Part shown: positions 35,453-42,955 of the stretch, piece after piece
Layout: each line of letters starts with the position of its first letter
Numbering within the stretch: the first letter of the stretch is position 1
NCBI RefSeq assembly: GCF_000246855.1
Contig: NC_016609.1
Coordinates: 2,418,001-2,482,000 of the forward strand
Length of the DNA stretch: 64,000 nucleotides
From: Niastella koreensis GR20-10
GTDB taxonomy: Bacteria > Bacteroidota > Bacteroidia > Chitinophagales > Chitinophagaceae
Direction of reading: 5' to 3'
Translations under genes and position numbers: made by a program
Notes under the pieces: generated by a model
Told to the model about the DNA's origin: nothing
The model's input: the letters and a program-made list of their open reading frames with translations, nothing else
Database searches by the model: none

Positions 35453-36442
35453 ATGTTACCGAAAAAAGTTAGTATGTTATTTTTTTATGTGGCCCTGGCC
35501 ATGACCGGATTGGGACAGCAAAACGCCAATTCTAGCAAAAAAGAAAACGCTTCGGTGTCGAAAGGCAATCATAACCACTTAAATAACACGTTGTTATGGA
35601 AAATAAGCGGCAACGGTCTCAAACGGCCGAGTTACCTGTATGGCACCATGCACGTATTGTGCGCCGAAGATGCCACGGTGAGCGATAGCCTTAAATTTGT
35701 TATAAAAAATTGTGACCAGATCTACTTTGAGCTGGATATGGACAATTTAGGTGAAACGCTGGGCGCGCTGAAATACCTGCGAATGAACAACGGCACCAAA
35801 CTGTCGGAGTTGCTTACCAAAGAAGAATATGCCAAAGTGGAAGCCTATTTTAAACAAAATTCACTGCCTTTAAGCATGTTCAACCGGGTGAAACCGTTTT
35901 TCATTTCCAGTCTTATTGGCGAACAAATGATGGAGTGTCCCGGAAGCGAGGGACAGGGATCGTCGTTTCTTTCGCAAAAGAACGGGATGGAAGAATTGAT
36001 TATGCGGGAAAGCAAACAGTATAATAAAGAAATAAAGGGATTGGAAACAACCGAGTTCCAGGCCTCCATTTTCGACAGCATCCCTTATGCCAAACAGGCA
36101 AAAGAGCTGGTAACTTATATAGACAGCATCGATACCTACAGGGCCGCCACCCTGGAAATGGTAAAAGCGTACCGCGAGCAAAACCTGGAGTTGCTGGATT
36201 CGCTCTCGAATAAAAGCGACCCGGGCATGGAAGCAGATTATATGGACCTGTTATTATATGGCCGCAACCGCCACTGGGTTGAACAAATGCCGGCCCTGAT
36301 GAAAGAGAACAGTTTGTTGTTTGCAGTGGGAGCGGGGCATTTACCAGGTGAGCAGGGGGTAATTAATCTGCTGCGAAAGAAGGGGTTTCGGGTTACTCCA
36401 ATGAAGAATATCGGGAAGAGTAAGAATACGGAGTCGCTGTAG
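35453..36442 (+). CDS. TraB/GumN-family protein
   Basis: 329 residues with a leader (about 1-22, MLFFYVALAMTGLGQQ). The TraB/GumN fold starts at LLWKISGNGLKRPSYLYGTMHVLC and ends with LLFAVGAGHLPGEQGVINLLRKKGF, the two signature ends (GTMH and GAGHLPG-type). Related proteins from other organisms have metal-dependent peptidase (TIKI-like) activity, with the paired His-containing motifs binding metal; whether this member is active is not shown. Single gene followed by a strong terminator. Confidence 0.85.
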   Translation: MLPKKVSMLFFYVALAMTGLGQQNANSSKKENASVSKGNHNHLNNTLLWKISGNGLKRPSYLYGTMHVLCAEDATVSDSLKFVIKNCDQIYFELDMDNLGETLGALKYLRMNNGTKLSELLTKEEYAKVEAYFKQNSLPLSMFNRVKPFFISSLIGEQMMECPGSEGQGSSFLSQKNGMEELIMRESKQYNKEIKGLETTEFQASIFDSIPYAKQAKELVTYIDSIDTYRAATLEMVKAYREQNLELLDSLSNKSDPGMEADYMDLLLYGRNRHWVEQMPALMKENSLLFAVGAGHLPGEQGVINLLRKKGFRVTPMKNIGKSKNTESL

Positions 36443-36445
36443 GAG

Positions 36446-36485
36446 GGTTGATAGGGTTGACAAGTTAACAGGTTAACAAGTTGAA
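36446..36485. repeat. Octamer array, left arm (AGGTTAAC type)
   Basis: Five 8-bp units in register: GGTTGATA, GGGTTGAC, AAGTTAAC, AGGTTAAC, AAGTTGAA. It is the left half of an inverted pair whose right half is 36557-36600, with a terminator between them. Confidence 0.75.
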
Positions 36486-36497
36486 ATGTCTTAATAT

Positions 36498-36538
36498 AAA
36501 AGGCGTGGTTCGTTAAAACGGACCACGCCTTTTGTTTT
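36498..36538 (+). terminator. Strong terminator after the TraB/GumN gene
   Basis: A 16-bp stem (36498-36513 with 36518-36533, core AAAAGGCGTGGT / ACCACGCCTTTT, one G-T pair), TAAA loop, then GTTTTTC. It can act on both strands, as it lies between convergent genes. Confidence 0.88.
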
Positions 36539-36556
36539 TCGGGGTTGAGGTCATTA

Positions 36557-36600
36557 AAACCTTTATCAACCCTGTCAACTCTATTAACTTTATCAACTTT
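36557..36600. repeat. Octamer array, right arm (TGTCAACT type)
   Basis: Units ATCAACCC, TGTCAACT, CTATTAAC, TTTATCAA in 8-bp register, complementary to the left arm at 36446-36485, ending two bases before the ndk stop codon. Confidence 0.7.
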
Positions 36601-36602
36601 TT

Positions 36603-37019
36603 TTAAAACTGCTCCAATCCACTAAAGAAGAAACTGCCTTCGATAGCGGCATTTTCATCGCTGTCGCTGCCATGTACGGCGTTTTCGCCAATAGAGGTAG
36701 CAAACAGTTTGCGGATGGTGCCGGCTTCGGCCTGGGCGGGGTTGGTAGCACCGATCAGGGTACGAAATGCGTTAACGGCATTGTCTTTTTCCAAAATGGC
36801 GGCAATAATCACTCCGCTGCTCATAAAATCAACCAGTTCGCCATAAAACGGACGCTCTTTGTGCACAGCATAGAACTCACCGGCTTTTTCCTTGCTTAAT
36901 TTGGTCAATTTCAGCGATACAACGCGGAACCCTTCTTTTATGATCCGGTCTAAAATCGCTCCGGCATGCCCATTCTTCATGGCATCGGGTTTAATCATGG
37001 TAAACGTGCGGTTACTCAT
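36603..37019 (-). CDS. ndk: Nucleoside-diphosphate kinase
   Basis: Transfers the terminal phosphate between nucleoside triphosphates and diphosphates. 138 residues from the ATG at 37019: [17 protein letters not shown] at the start, [13 protein letters not shown] in the middle, and the active-site His116 in [14 protein letters not shown]. The frame remains open for 54 codons upstream, but those codons are the 8-bp repeat array (Cys/Leu/Pro-rich nonsense), so the longer start is rejected. A TACCTTCG box on the minus strand (37040-37047) is close to the -7 consensus and lies 21 bases upstream. Confidence 0.96.
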   Translation of the reverse strand: MSNRTFTMIKPDAMKNGHAGAILDRIIKEGFRVVSLKLTKLSKEKAGEFYAVHKERPFYGELVDFMSSGVIIAAILEKDNAVNAFRTLIGATNPAQAEAGTIRKLFATSIGENAVHGSDSDENAAIEGSFFFSGLEQF

Positions 37020-37053
37020 ACAATCTTCAATTTTGGCCGCGAAGGTAAGGAAA

Positions 37054-37181
37054 AGGCATCGAGGCACAAAGGCAACAAGGCATAAAGGCATAGAGGCAAC
37101 AAGGCATAAAGGCATAGAGGCACAAAGGCAACAAGGTATCGAGGCAACGAGGAACAAAGGCAACCAGGAACAAGGTAACAA
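37054..37181. repeat. Octamer array of 15 units (AGGCAACA type)
   Basis: Fifteen consecutive 8-bp units starting AGG at 37054, 37062, 37070 and so on to 37166, with no indel; the next unit slips by one base. Variation is nearly confined to unit positions 4-8 (AGGCATCG, AGGCACAA, AGGCAACA, AGGCATAA, AGGCATAG and others). The complementary-sense array at 37221-37332 forms the second arm. Together they fill most of the 407-base ndk-nrnA gap. Confidence 0.88.
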
Positions 37182-37220
37182 GAAACGCTGGTTTGGGCAT
37201 ATTTCCTGGTTTTTCCCCTT

Positions 37221-37332
37221 CGATGCCTAGTAGCCTTGACTCCTCGCCCCTCATTCCCTTGTTCCCTAGACCTCTCGTTCGCTTTTGCCTTTATACCTTT
37301 GTGCCTTTATGCCTGGTTTTCTTGTTGCCTGG
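37221..37332. repeat. Octamer array of 14 units (GTGCCTTT type)
   Basis: Fourteen 8-bp steps in constant register, best conserved at TTGCCTTT, ATACCTTT, GTGCCTTT and ATGCCTGG (37285-37316), and more degenerate to the left. It is the complement in sense of the 37054-37181 array. Confidence 0.75.
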
Positions 37333-37384
37333 CATCTGTTGATCGGAAACCGGTTTATAGTAACTAATTTCTATATAAACTGCT

Positions 37385-37416
37385 TTTGGTGTTTGGTTTT
37401 TATTTCCGCAACTTTG
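37385..37416 (+). promoter_or_regulatory. Candidate promoter of nrnA
   Basis: TTTG at 37385-37388 and CAACTTTG at 37409-37416 are 20 bases apart, close to the Bacteroidota TTTG / TAnnTTTG pair (one mismatch in the first T). The nrnA ATG is 10 bases downstream of the box. Confidence 0.45.
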
Positions 37417-37426
37417 CTGCCGTTTC

Positions 37427-38434
37427 ATGAAACCTATACAAGACATATATCCCCATTTAACAACCCCACGCAATGTGGTGATTACCACGCATCAGAAGCC
37501 CGATGCGGACGCCATGGGCAGCTCCCTGGCCATGTATCATTTTCTAACCTCCCTGGGTCACTCGGTAACCGTAGTTTCCCCTACCAATTGGGCCAAATGG
37601 CTCGACTGGATGCCCGGAGCAGCGAATGTGATAGATTATGAACTGCAGCGCGACCGGGGCGAGGCCGCCTTACAACAGGCGCAATGGGTTTTTTGCCTCG
37701 ATTTCAATGTGCTGGTACGTACCAAGCACATGGCAAATACCCTGCGTGTGGGCCTTTACGACCGTATTTTAATTGACCATCACCAGCAACCTGAGGTTCC
37801 TCTGTTTACCTGGGGTATCAGCGATACCGGTAAAAGCAGCACCTGCGAAATGGTGTATGATTTTATCGTTGGCGGCGGCTACGGCGACCGGATCACCCCG
37901 GCCATTGCCGATTGCCTGTACGCCGGTGTAATGACCGATACCGGTTCATTCCGCTTTCCTTCGGCCAGCGCTGCCGTGCACCGCATGGTGGCCGATCTGA
38001 AAGACCGCGGTTTGCAGCATACCCAGGTGCACGAAAATATTTACGATAATTTCCACGAAAACAGGCTCCGGTTTATCGGGCACATCCTGCTGCACCGGAT
38101 GGACCTGTTCTACGAATACAATACAGCCCTGATCGCTATTCCCAAAAAAGACCTGTTGCGCTATGAGGTTAAAACCGGTGATACCGAAGGCCTGGTGAAC
38201 TGGCCATTGAGTATTCAGGGTATTAAATTGGCCGCACTGGTGATTGACCGCGATGAAGAACGCAAATGGAGCTTCCGCAGCAAAGGGGATTTTGATGTAA
38301 ATACCTTTGCCCGTACTTATTTTGAAGGCGGTGGCCATTTCAATGCAGCCGGAGGCCGCAGCAGTGATTCCCTCGATGGAACCGTTCAACGCTTCTTTGA
38401 GGCTATGAAAGAAAACGCTTTGCAGTTACAATAA
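37427..38434 (+). CDS. nrnA: DHH-family oligoribonuclease / pAp phosphatase
   Basis: 335 residues. The DHH domain has THQKPDADAMGSS at 21-33 (metal ligands) and DHH at 117-119 in ILIDHHQQP; the DHHA1 domain ends with the GGGHFNAAGG motif. NrnA degrades short RNA oligonucleotides to monomers and removes the 3' phosphate of pAp; cytoplasmic. It is followed after 21 bases by an FKBP lipoprotein gene on the same strand, a common Bacteroidota neighbour. Confidence 0.93.
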   Translation: MKPIQDIYPHLTTPRNVVITTHQKPDADAMGSSLAMYHFLTSLGHSVTVVSPTNWAKWLDWMPGAANVIDYELQRDRGEAALQQAQWVFCLDFNVLVRTKHMANTLRVGLYDRILIDHHQQPEVPLFTWGISDTGKSSTCEMVYDFIVGGGYGDRITPAIADCLYAGVMTDTGSFRFPSASAAVHRMVADLKDRGLQHTQVHENIYDNFHENRLRFIGHILLHRMDLFYEYNTALIAIPKKDLLRYEVKTGDTEGLVNWPLSIQGIKLAALVIDRDEERKWSFRSKGDFDVNTFARTYFEGGGHFNAAGGRSSDSLDGTVQRFFEAMKENALQLQ

Positions 38435-38455
38435 AACTTTATTACAAATATTCAA

Positions 38456-39415
38456 ATGAAAAAAACAACGATTTTATTAAGTGCCCTCTCTGTACTGTTG
38501 TTGTCAACGACAGCTTGTAAAAACAGCGGGTTTAAAAAAACAAAAAGCGGTTTGCTTTATAAGATCATCCCTTCGGGCAGCGGGCCCATGATTAAAAGAG
38601 GTGATATTATAAAAATTCAGTTTGTACATAAATTAAGGGATTCCGTTCTGGCTAACTCATACGAGCAAATGCCTTTTTATGCAAAGGTTGACAGCGTAGG
38701 ACCTTCTTACGATCCACAGGAAATTTTCACCATGCTGCACAAAGGCGATAGCGCCGTGGTGATCCGTGAGGCTGACACCCTGGCTAAAAAACAAGGCATG
38801 CTGCCCGAGTTTATTAAACCAAAAGATAAACTGATCTTATCTTTCAAAGTGGTAGACGTGTTCAATGTTGACAGCATTGCACAAAAAGACCAGATGGCTG
38901 AAATGCAAAAAGCGCAGGAACGCCAGAAAGTGAAAATGGAAAGTCTGAAAGGACCTGCCATAAAAGACCTCGAAGATTACCTGGCTAAAAATAACATTAA
39001 AGCTCAAAAAGCTCCTCAGGGTACTTTCGTTGAAGTTAAAGAACCCGGTACCGGCGCCCAGGTTGACTCTGGTAAATATGTCTCCATCCGTTATACTGGT
39101 AAAGTATTCCCAACCCTGAAAGTATTTGAAACAAATAACGAACCCGGCAAACCTGCATTTGATGTTCAGGTAGGTGCCCACGCCGTTATTCCTGGTTGGG
39201 ACGAAGGTTTGAAATACTTCAAAAAAGGTGGAAAGGGTACATTGTACATTCCGTTCTTTAATGCATACGGTGCACAACCTGGTCCTGGTGGCAAACCATA
39301 CGAGAGCCTGGTATTTGACGTAGAAGTGGTAAACGTGAGCGATAGCGCGCCCAAACAAGCGCCTATGATGCCAATGCCGCCTCAGCAAGGACAACCTCAG
39401 CCTCAGCATCATTAA
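38456..39415 (+). CDS. FKBP-type peptidyl-prolyl isomerase lipoprotein
   Basis: 319 residues with a lipobox (LSTTAC, Cys21). A degenerate FKBP-like region (about 30-130, KSGLLYKIIPSGSGPMIKRGDIIKIQ) precedes a Lys/Glu/Gln-rich linker (about 142-170) and a complete C-terminal FKBP domain (about 178-300: VKEPGTGAQVDSGKYVSIRY, GAHAVIPGWDEGL, GTLYIPFFNAYGAQ). The end is Pro/Gln/Met-rich. It likely assists folding at the periplasmic face or surface of the outer membrane. Confidence 0.9.
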   Translation: MKKTTILLSALSVLLLSTTACKNSGFKKTKSGLLYKIIPSGSGPMIKRGDIIKIQFVHKLRDSVLANSYEQMPFYAKVDSVGPSYDPQEIFTMLHKGDSAVVIREADTLAKKQGMLPEFIKPKDKLILSFKVVDVFNVDSIAQKDQMAEMQKAQERQKVKMESLKGPAIKDLEDYLAKNNIKAQKAPQGTFVEVKEPGTGAQVDSGKYVSIRYTGKVFPTLKVFETNNEPGKPAFDVQVGAHAVIPGWDEGLKYFKKGGKGTLYIPFFNAYGAQPGPGGKPYESLVFDVEVVNVSDSAPKQAPMMPMPPQQGQPQPQHH

Positions 39416-39446
39416 TAATAGCTTCGGCTATTACAAGCAAAAATAG

Positions 39447-39480
39447 AAAGGGCCCTCGACTTTGGTCGGGGGCTTTTCCT
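39447..39480 (+). terminator. Terminator after the FKBP lipoprotein gene
   Basis: CCCTCGAC (39453-39460), loop TTTG, GTCGGGGG (39465-39472), extended by AAAG/CTTT outside and followed by T-rich sequence. The CGACTTTGG core recurs at 19386-19403. Confidence 0.75.
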
Positions 39481-39491
39481 TTATCAACCCG

Positions 39492-40319
39492 TCAACTGGC
39501 CAGCTTGTCAACCAGCTTAACTACTTCCTTCGCCTCCTTCACATCATGCACCCGTAAGATATGCGCGCCATTGAGCAGCCCGATGGTGTTTAACACCGTA
39601 GTACCGTTCAGGGCTTCCTGCGCAGTTATGCCCAGTGTTTTATAAACCGATGATTTGCGCGAAAGCCCGATGAGGATGGGTTTATCGGGTAGTTGAAGCA
39701 GGGCCAGGTTTTTCAGCAAAGTAAAATTATGCGCGGGTGTTTTGGCAAAGCCAAACCCGGGATCAATAATCACATCTTTAATGCCGGCTTTATGGCATTC
39801 AGCCGTTTTCTGAATAAAGAAATCCAGCACTTCGCGGGTAACGTTTTCGTACGATGCGTGTTGTTGCATGGTGGCCGGCGTTCCTTTTATATGGGTGCAG
39901 ATGTAGGGAACACGCAGGGCGCCGGTGGTAGCAATAATGGCCGGATCAACCAGTCCGGCGCTTACATCGTTCACAATGGACGCGCCGGCGGCCACCGCTT
40001 CAGCGGCTACCCGGGCATAATAGGTATCGATGGAAATAACAGCTTCGGGAAAATTATAATGCAACGATTCAATAGCGCCCGTAACCCGCTCCAGTTCTTC
40101 ATCTTCCGAAACGGTGCTGCTGTTGGGGCGGGTGCTTTGCCCGCCAATATCCAGGATGTCGGCCCCGGCTTTCAACATTTCTTCTGCCTGTTTCAGCACC
40201 CCGCTTTCGCCCATAAAACGGCTTCCTTCATAAAACGAATCGGGAGTGGTATTGATAATGCCCATCACCAGGGGTTTATCTATTACCAGTAAACGGCCTT
40301 TGCAATTCAGCGTATACAT
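39492..40319 (-). CDS. folP: Dihydropteroate synthase
   Basis: Condenses para-aminobenzoate with the pterin diphosphate in folate synthesis; the sulfonamide target. 275 residues with MGIINTTPDSFYEGSRF (pterin-binding start), DIGGQSTRPNSS, and DPGFGFAKTPAHNF, then the SRKSSVYKTLG motif and the RVHDVKEAKEVV end. All conserved loops are present. It is divergent from the DoxX-like gene with a repeat-filled 197-base gap between. Confidence 0.95.
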   Translation of the reverse strand: MYTLNCKGRLLVIDKPLVMGIINTTPDSFYEGSRFMGESGVLKQAEEMLKAGADILDIGGQSTRPNSSTVSEDEELERVTGAIESLHYNFPEAVISIDTYYARVAAEAVAAGASIVNDVSAGLVDPAIIATTGALRVPYICTHIKGTPATMQQHASYENVTREVLDFFIQKTAECHKAGIKDVIIDPGFGFAKTPAHNFTLLKNLALLQLPDKPILIGLSRKSSVYKTLGITAQEALNGTTVLNTIGLLNGAHILRVHDVKEAKEVVKLVDKLAS

Positions 40320-40351
40320 TTATGGTTTTGTGTATTACATTTGGGTACTAA

Positions 40352-40485
40352 AGGTAGAGAAAGGCAACGAGGCAACAAGGCAACGAGAGAGGAAAGGCTA
40401 CGAGGCATAAAGGCCGCGACGCGGTTTCCGCGAAGTGGTGTATTGCTTTCGGCTTTAACCTTACAGCTTTTAGCCTGGAACTTTA
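40352..40485. repeat. Octamer/heptamer arrays (AGGCAACG; GCTTTCG)
   Basis: 8-bp units AGGCAACG, AGGCAACA, AGGCAACG at 40362-40385 with less regular neighbours (two register slips), the same words as in the ndk-nrnA gap; then at about 40446-40480 7-bp units of the GCTTTCG, GCTTTAA, GCTTTTA kind, as at 41711-41738. Two repeat flavours meet in one gap. Confidence 0.6.
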
Positions 40486-40516
40486 TACAATTGAATATTC
40501 TCAATACCAATATTGC

Positions 40517-41650
40517 ATGAAGATTTTACTCAATGTAACCCGTATCATAGTAGGCGTTCTTTTTATTTTTTCCGGACTGGTGAAAGCCAATGACCCCCTT
40601 GGCCTGAGCTATAAAATGCAGGAGTTTTTTGAAGTGTGGGGCTGGAATTTCCTGGATAATTATACCCTTGCCTTTTCGGTAGCCATGATCGCCTTTGAGA
40701 TCATTGCCGGAGTGGCCGTGCTGGTAGGCTGGCAAATGAGATTGTTCAGCTGGCTGTTATTACTGCTGATCATTTTCTTCACCTTCCTTACCGGGTACGC
40801 CAATTTTAGTGGAAAAATACGCGAATGTGGTTGTTTTGGCGATTGTATCCCCCTTACCGCCGATCAGTCGTTTATGAAAGACCTTATTTTGCTGGTGCTG
40901 ATTACTTTTATCTTCTGGCAGCAAAACAAAATAAAACCGGCTTTAAGCAAAACCTTCAGCCTGGCAGCGCTTTTCTTTACCGTTGTTTTTTCCTTTGCCT
41001 TTCAATGGTTCGTACTGGTGCACCTGCCGGTAAAGGATTGTTTACCTTACAGGATCGGCAATAACATTCCCGAAAAAATGCAGGTGCCGCCCGGTTCCAT
41101 CCCCGATAGTACCGTGATTAGTTTTGTGTATGAGAAAGCGGGCAAACAGGTGGAGTTTACGGCGGATAACTTTCCTGCCGATTATGACGAGGCTACCTAT
41201 AAATTTGTAAAGCGGTACGATAAAGTAGTGCGCAAAGGCAATGCCTCACCGGCTATAAAAGATTTCTCGCTGCAAACATTTGATGGGGTAGATACAACCC
41301 AGGCCTTGTTGAATACCGATGAGTACCAGTTGTACCTGTTCCTGAAAAATGGCTATACCACTACCGGCGAATGGCCCGGCAAGCTGAGCATGATCATGCA
41401 CGTCGCCGAAAAGAAACACATAAAAGGATTTATGGTTACCAATGTGGCTATGGAAGCGCTGAAGCAGAACCCGCCGGATGTGTTTTATGCGTTTGTACCG
41501 TTGCGTTGTGATGCCACCGCCATTAAAACCGCCGCCCGTACCAACCCCGCTTTGTTTTTGATTAAAAAAGGAACTATCTTAAATAAGTGGAGCTATGCGG
41601 ATCTTGAACACGCTTTGGGGGTAGTGAATAACTTACCGAATAAAGAGTAG
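40517..41650 (+). CDS. DoxX/MauE-like membrane protein (BT_3928-type)
   Basis: 377 residues. The first 165 hold four or five membrane helices with the DoxX/MauE signature (RIIVGVLFIFSGLVKANDPLGLSYKMQEFFEVWG, then FLTGYANFSGKIRECGCFGDC, a paired-Cys loop). The remaining 200 residues are soluble, with a thioredoxin-like ring to VVRKGNASPAIKDFSLQT. MauE/DoxX relatives work in disulfide or quinone-linked electron transfer; the CGCFGDC loop fits a redox role. The stop codon is the first triplet of the heptamer array that follows. Confidence 0.75.
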   Translation: MKILLNVTRIIVGVLFIFSGLVKANDPLGLSYKMQEFFEVWGWNFLDNYTLAFSVAMIAFEIIAGVAVLVGWQMRLFSWLLLLLIIFFTFLTGYANFSGKIRECGCFGDCIPLTADQSFMKDLILLVLITFIFWQQNKIKPALSKTFSLAALFFTVVFSFAFQWFVLVHLPVKDCLPYRIGNNIPEKMQVPPGSIPDSTVISFVYEKAGKQVEFTADNFPADYDEATYKFVKRYDKVVRKGNASPAIKDFSLQTFDGVDTTQALLNTDEYQLYLFLKNGYTTTGEWPGKLSMIMHVAEKKHIKGFMVTNVAMEALKQNPPDVFYAFVPLRCDATAIKTAARTNPALFLIKKGTILNKWSYADLEHALGVVNNLPNKE

Positions 41651-41738
41651 GCAGAAAGCCCAAAGCTGAAAGCCAAAGGCCAAAGGCAAAAAGCGAGGTG
41701 CCTGTATTTACTTTAGGCTTTAAGCTTTGACCTTTAGG
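41649..41738. repeat. Inverted pair of heptamer arrays (AAGCCAA / CTTTAGG type)
   Basis: Seven units without indel at 41649-41697 (AGGCAGA, AAGCCCA, AAGCTGA, AAGCCAA, AGGCCAA, AGGCAAA, AAGCGAG) and four complementary units at 41711-41738 (CTTTAGG, CTTTAAG, CTTTGAC, CTTTAGG). Confidence 0.85.
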
Positions 41739-41771
41739 CCGGCAACAAAGAACCTTTCAATCGACTTCAAT

Positions 41772-42824
41772 TTGATAAAGTATTTTACAAAACGGATTTT
41801 CTATGGTTTCCTGGTAATGCTGGGCGTAATCGTACTGGTCTTCCTGCTGTTCCAGGGCTTTGCTGACCCATCCAGATTAATAATGGGGCAGCGGGCCGAT
41901 GCTGCCACGCAGGAAAATATCCGGCGCGAGCTGTACCTCGATCAACCCAAATGGAAACAGTTTGTGTTGTTCGTGAACGATCTGTCGCCCATAGCCGTTC
42001 ATACGGATAGTGAGATTGAAAAAAAACAACTGAAAGGTTTCTTCATTGGCGGGGCGGGCCTTAATGTGGCCATTAAAGTGCCTTACCTGCGCCGTTCTTA
42101 TCAAACCAAAAAAAATGTAGGCGAAATATTGATGGAAGCATTGCCCGGCACCTTGCTGCTGGCCGTTGCCGCCATGTGTATTGCGGTGGCGCTGGGCATT
42201 CCGCTGGGGGTACTGGCTGCAGTGAAAAAAGATACCTGGATGGATACGTCCGCCATTTTTACCAGTGTGCTGGGCATTTCGGCCCCATCTTTTTTTATGG
42301 GCATTGTAATAGCCTATTTGTTTGGATTTGTATTAAGCCATTATACCGGTTTACACATGACGGGCAGCTGGCGCGATATGGATGAAGTTACCGGTAAACC
42401 ATACTGGTCGTTACAAAACCTGTGGCTGCCTGCCATTACGCTGGGTATTCGTCCGCTGGCCATTATTACCCAGCTTACGCGCAGCGCCATGCTGGATGTG
42501 CTGAACCAGGACTATATCAGAACCGCCTACGCCAAAGGTTTGCCCAAACGAGTGGTGATTTGGAAACATGCCTTACGCAATGCCCTGAACCCCGTAATTA
42601 CGGCAATAACCGGTTGGTTTGCCGAACTGCTGGCAGGCGCATTTTTTGTAGAATATATTTTTGGCTGGAAAGGGATCGGAAAAGTAACGGTTGATGCACT
42701 GGAAAAACTCGATTTCCCGGTAGTGATGGGCTCGGTGTTGATCACCTCTTTCTTTTTTATCCTGGTTAATATATTAGCCGATATATTATATGCTGTTGTA
42801 GACCCAAGGGTACGATTACAGTAA
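41772..42824 (+). CDS. ABC transporter permease (dipeptide/oligopeptide type)
   Basis: About 350 residues. The TTG at 41772 (then IKYFTKRIFYGFLVMLG) is preferred because the frame's first start, at 41727, lies inside the heptamer array. Six membrane helices and the binding-protein-dependent permease loop are visible: LPAITLGIRPLAIITQLTRSAMLDVLNQDYIRTAYAKGLP (with the EAA-type loop) and AFFVEYIFGWKGIGKV. This matches DppB/OppB permeases of peptide importers. No second permease, ATPase or binding protein lies beside it, so its partners must be encoded elsewhere. Confidence 0.88.
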   Translation: MIKYFTKRIFYGFLVMLGVIVLVFLLFQGFADPSRLIMGQRADAATQENIRRELYLDQPKWKQFVLFVNDLSPIAVHTDSEIEKKQLKGFFIGGAGLNVAIKVPYLRRSYQTKKNVGEILMEALPGTLLLAVAAMCIAVALGIPLGVLAAVKKDTWMDTSAIFTSVLGISAPSFFMGIVIAYLFGFVLSHYTGLHMTGSWRDMDEVTGKPYWSLQNLWLPAITLGIRPLAIITQLTRSAMLDVLNQDYIRTAYAKGLPKRVVIWKHALRNALNPVITAITGWFAELLAGAFFVEYIFGWKGIGKVTVDALEKLDFPVVMGSVLITSFFFILVNILADILYAVVDPRVRLQ

Positions 42825-42830
42825 AGAATC

Positions 42831-42949
42831 AGTTAGTAAGTTATTAAGTTCTTGAGTTTTTGCGAAGCTCAAAATCGAAGGCGGGAACCTAAAAACTTAA
42901 AAACCCAATAACCCAATAACCTAATAACCTAATAACTTATGAACTTTAG
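42831..42949. repeat. Inverted pair of octamer arrays (AGTTATTA / AACCTAAT type)
   Basis: Four units at 42831-42862 (AGTTAGTA, AGTTATTA, AGTTCTTG, AGTTTTTG) and eight units in perfect register at 42886-42949 (from AACCTAAA through AACCCAAT and AACCTAAT to AACTTTAG), right up to the ATG of the next gene. Confidence 0.85.
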
Positions 42950-42955
42950 AAAATT

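Noticed and set aside
36603-37181. NDK with a 54-residue N-terminal extension
   Set aside because: The extension is the translated 8-bp array; NDK proteins normally begin at the [11 protein letters not shown] point.
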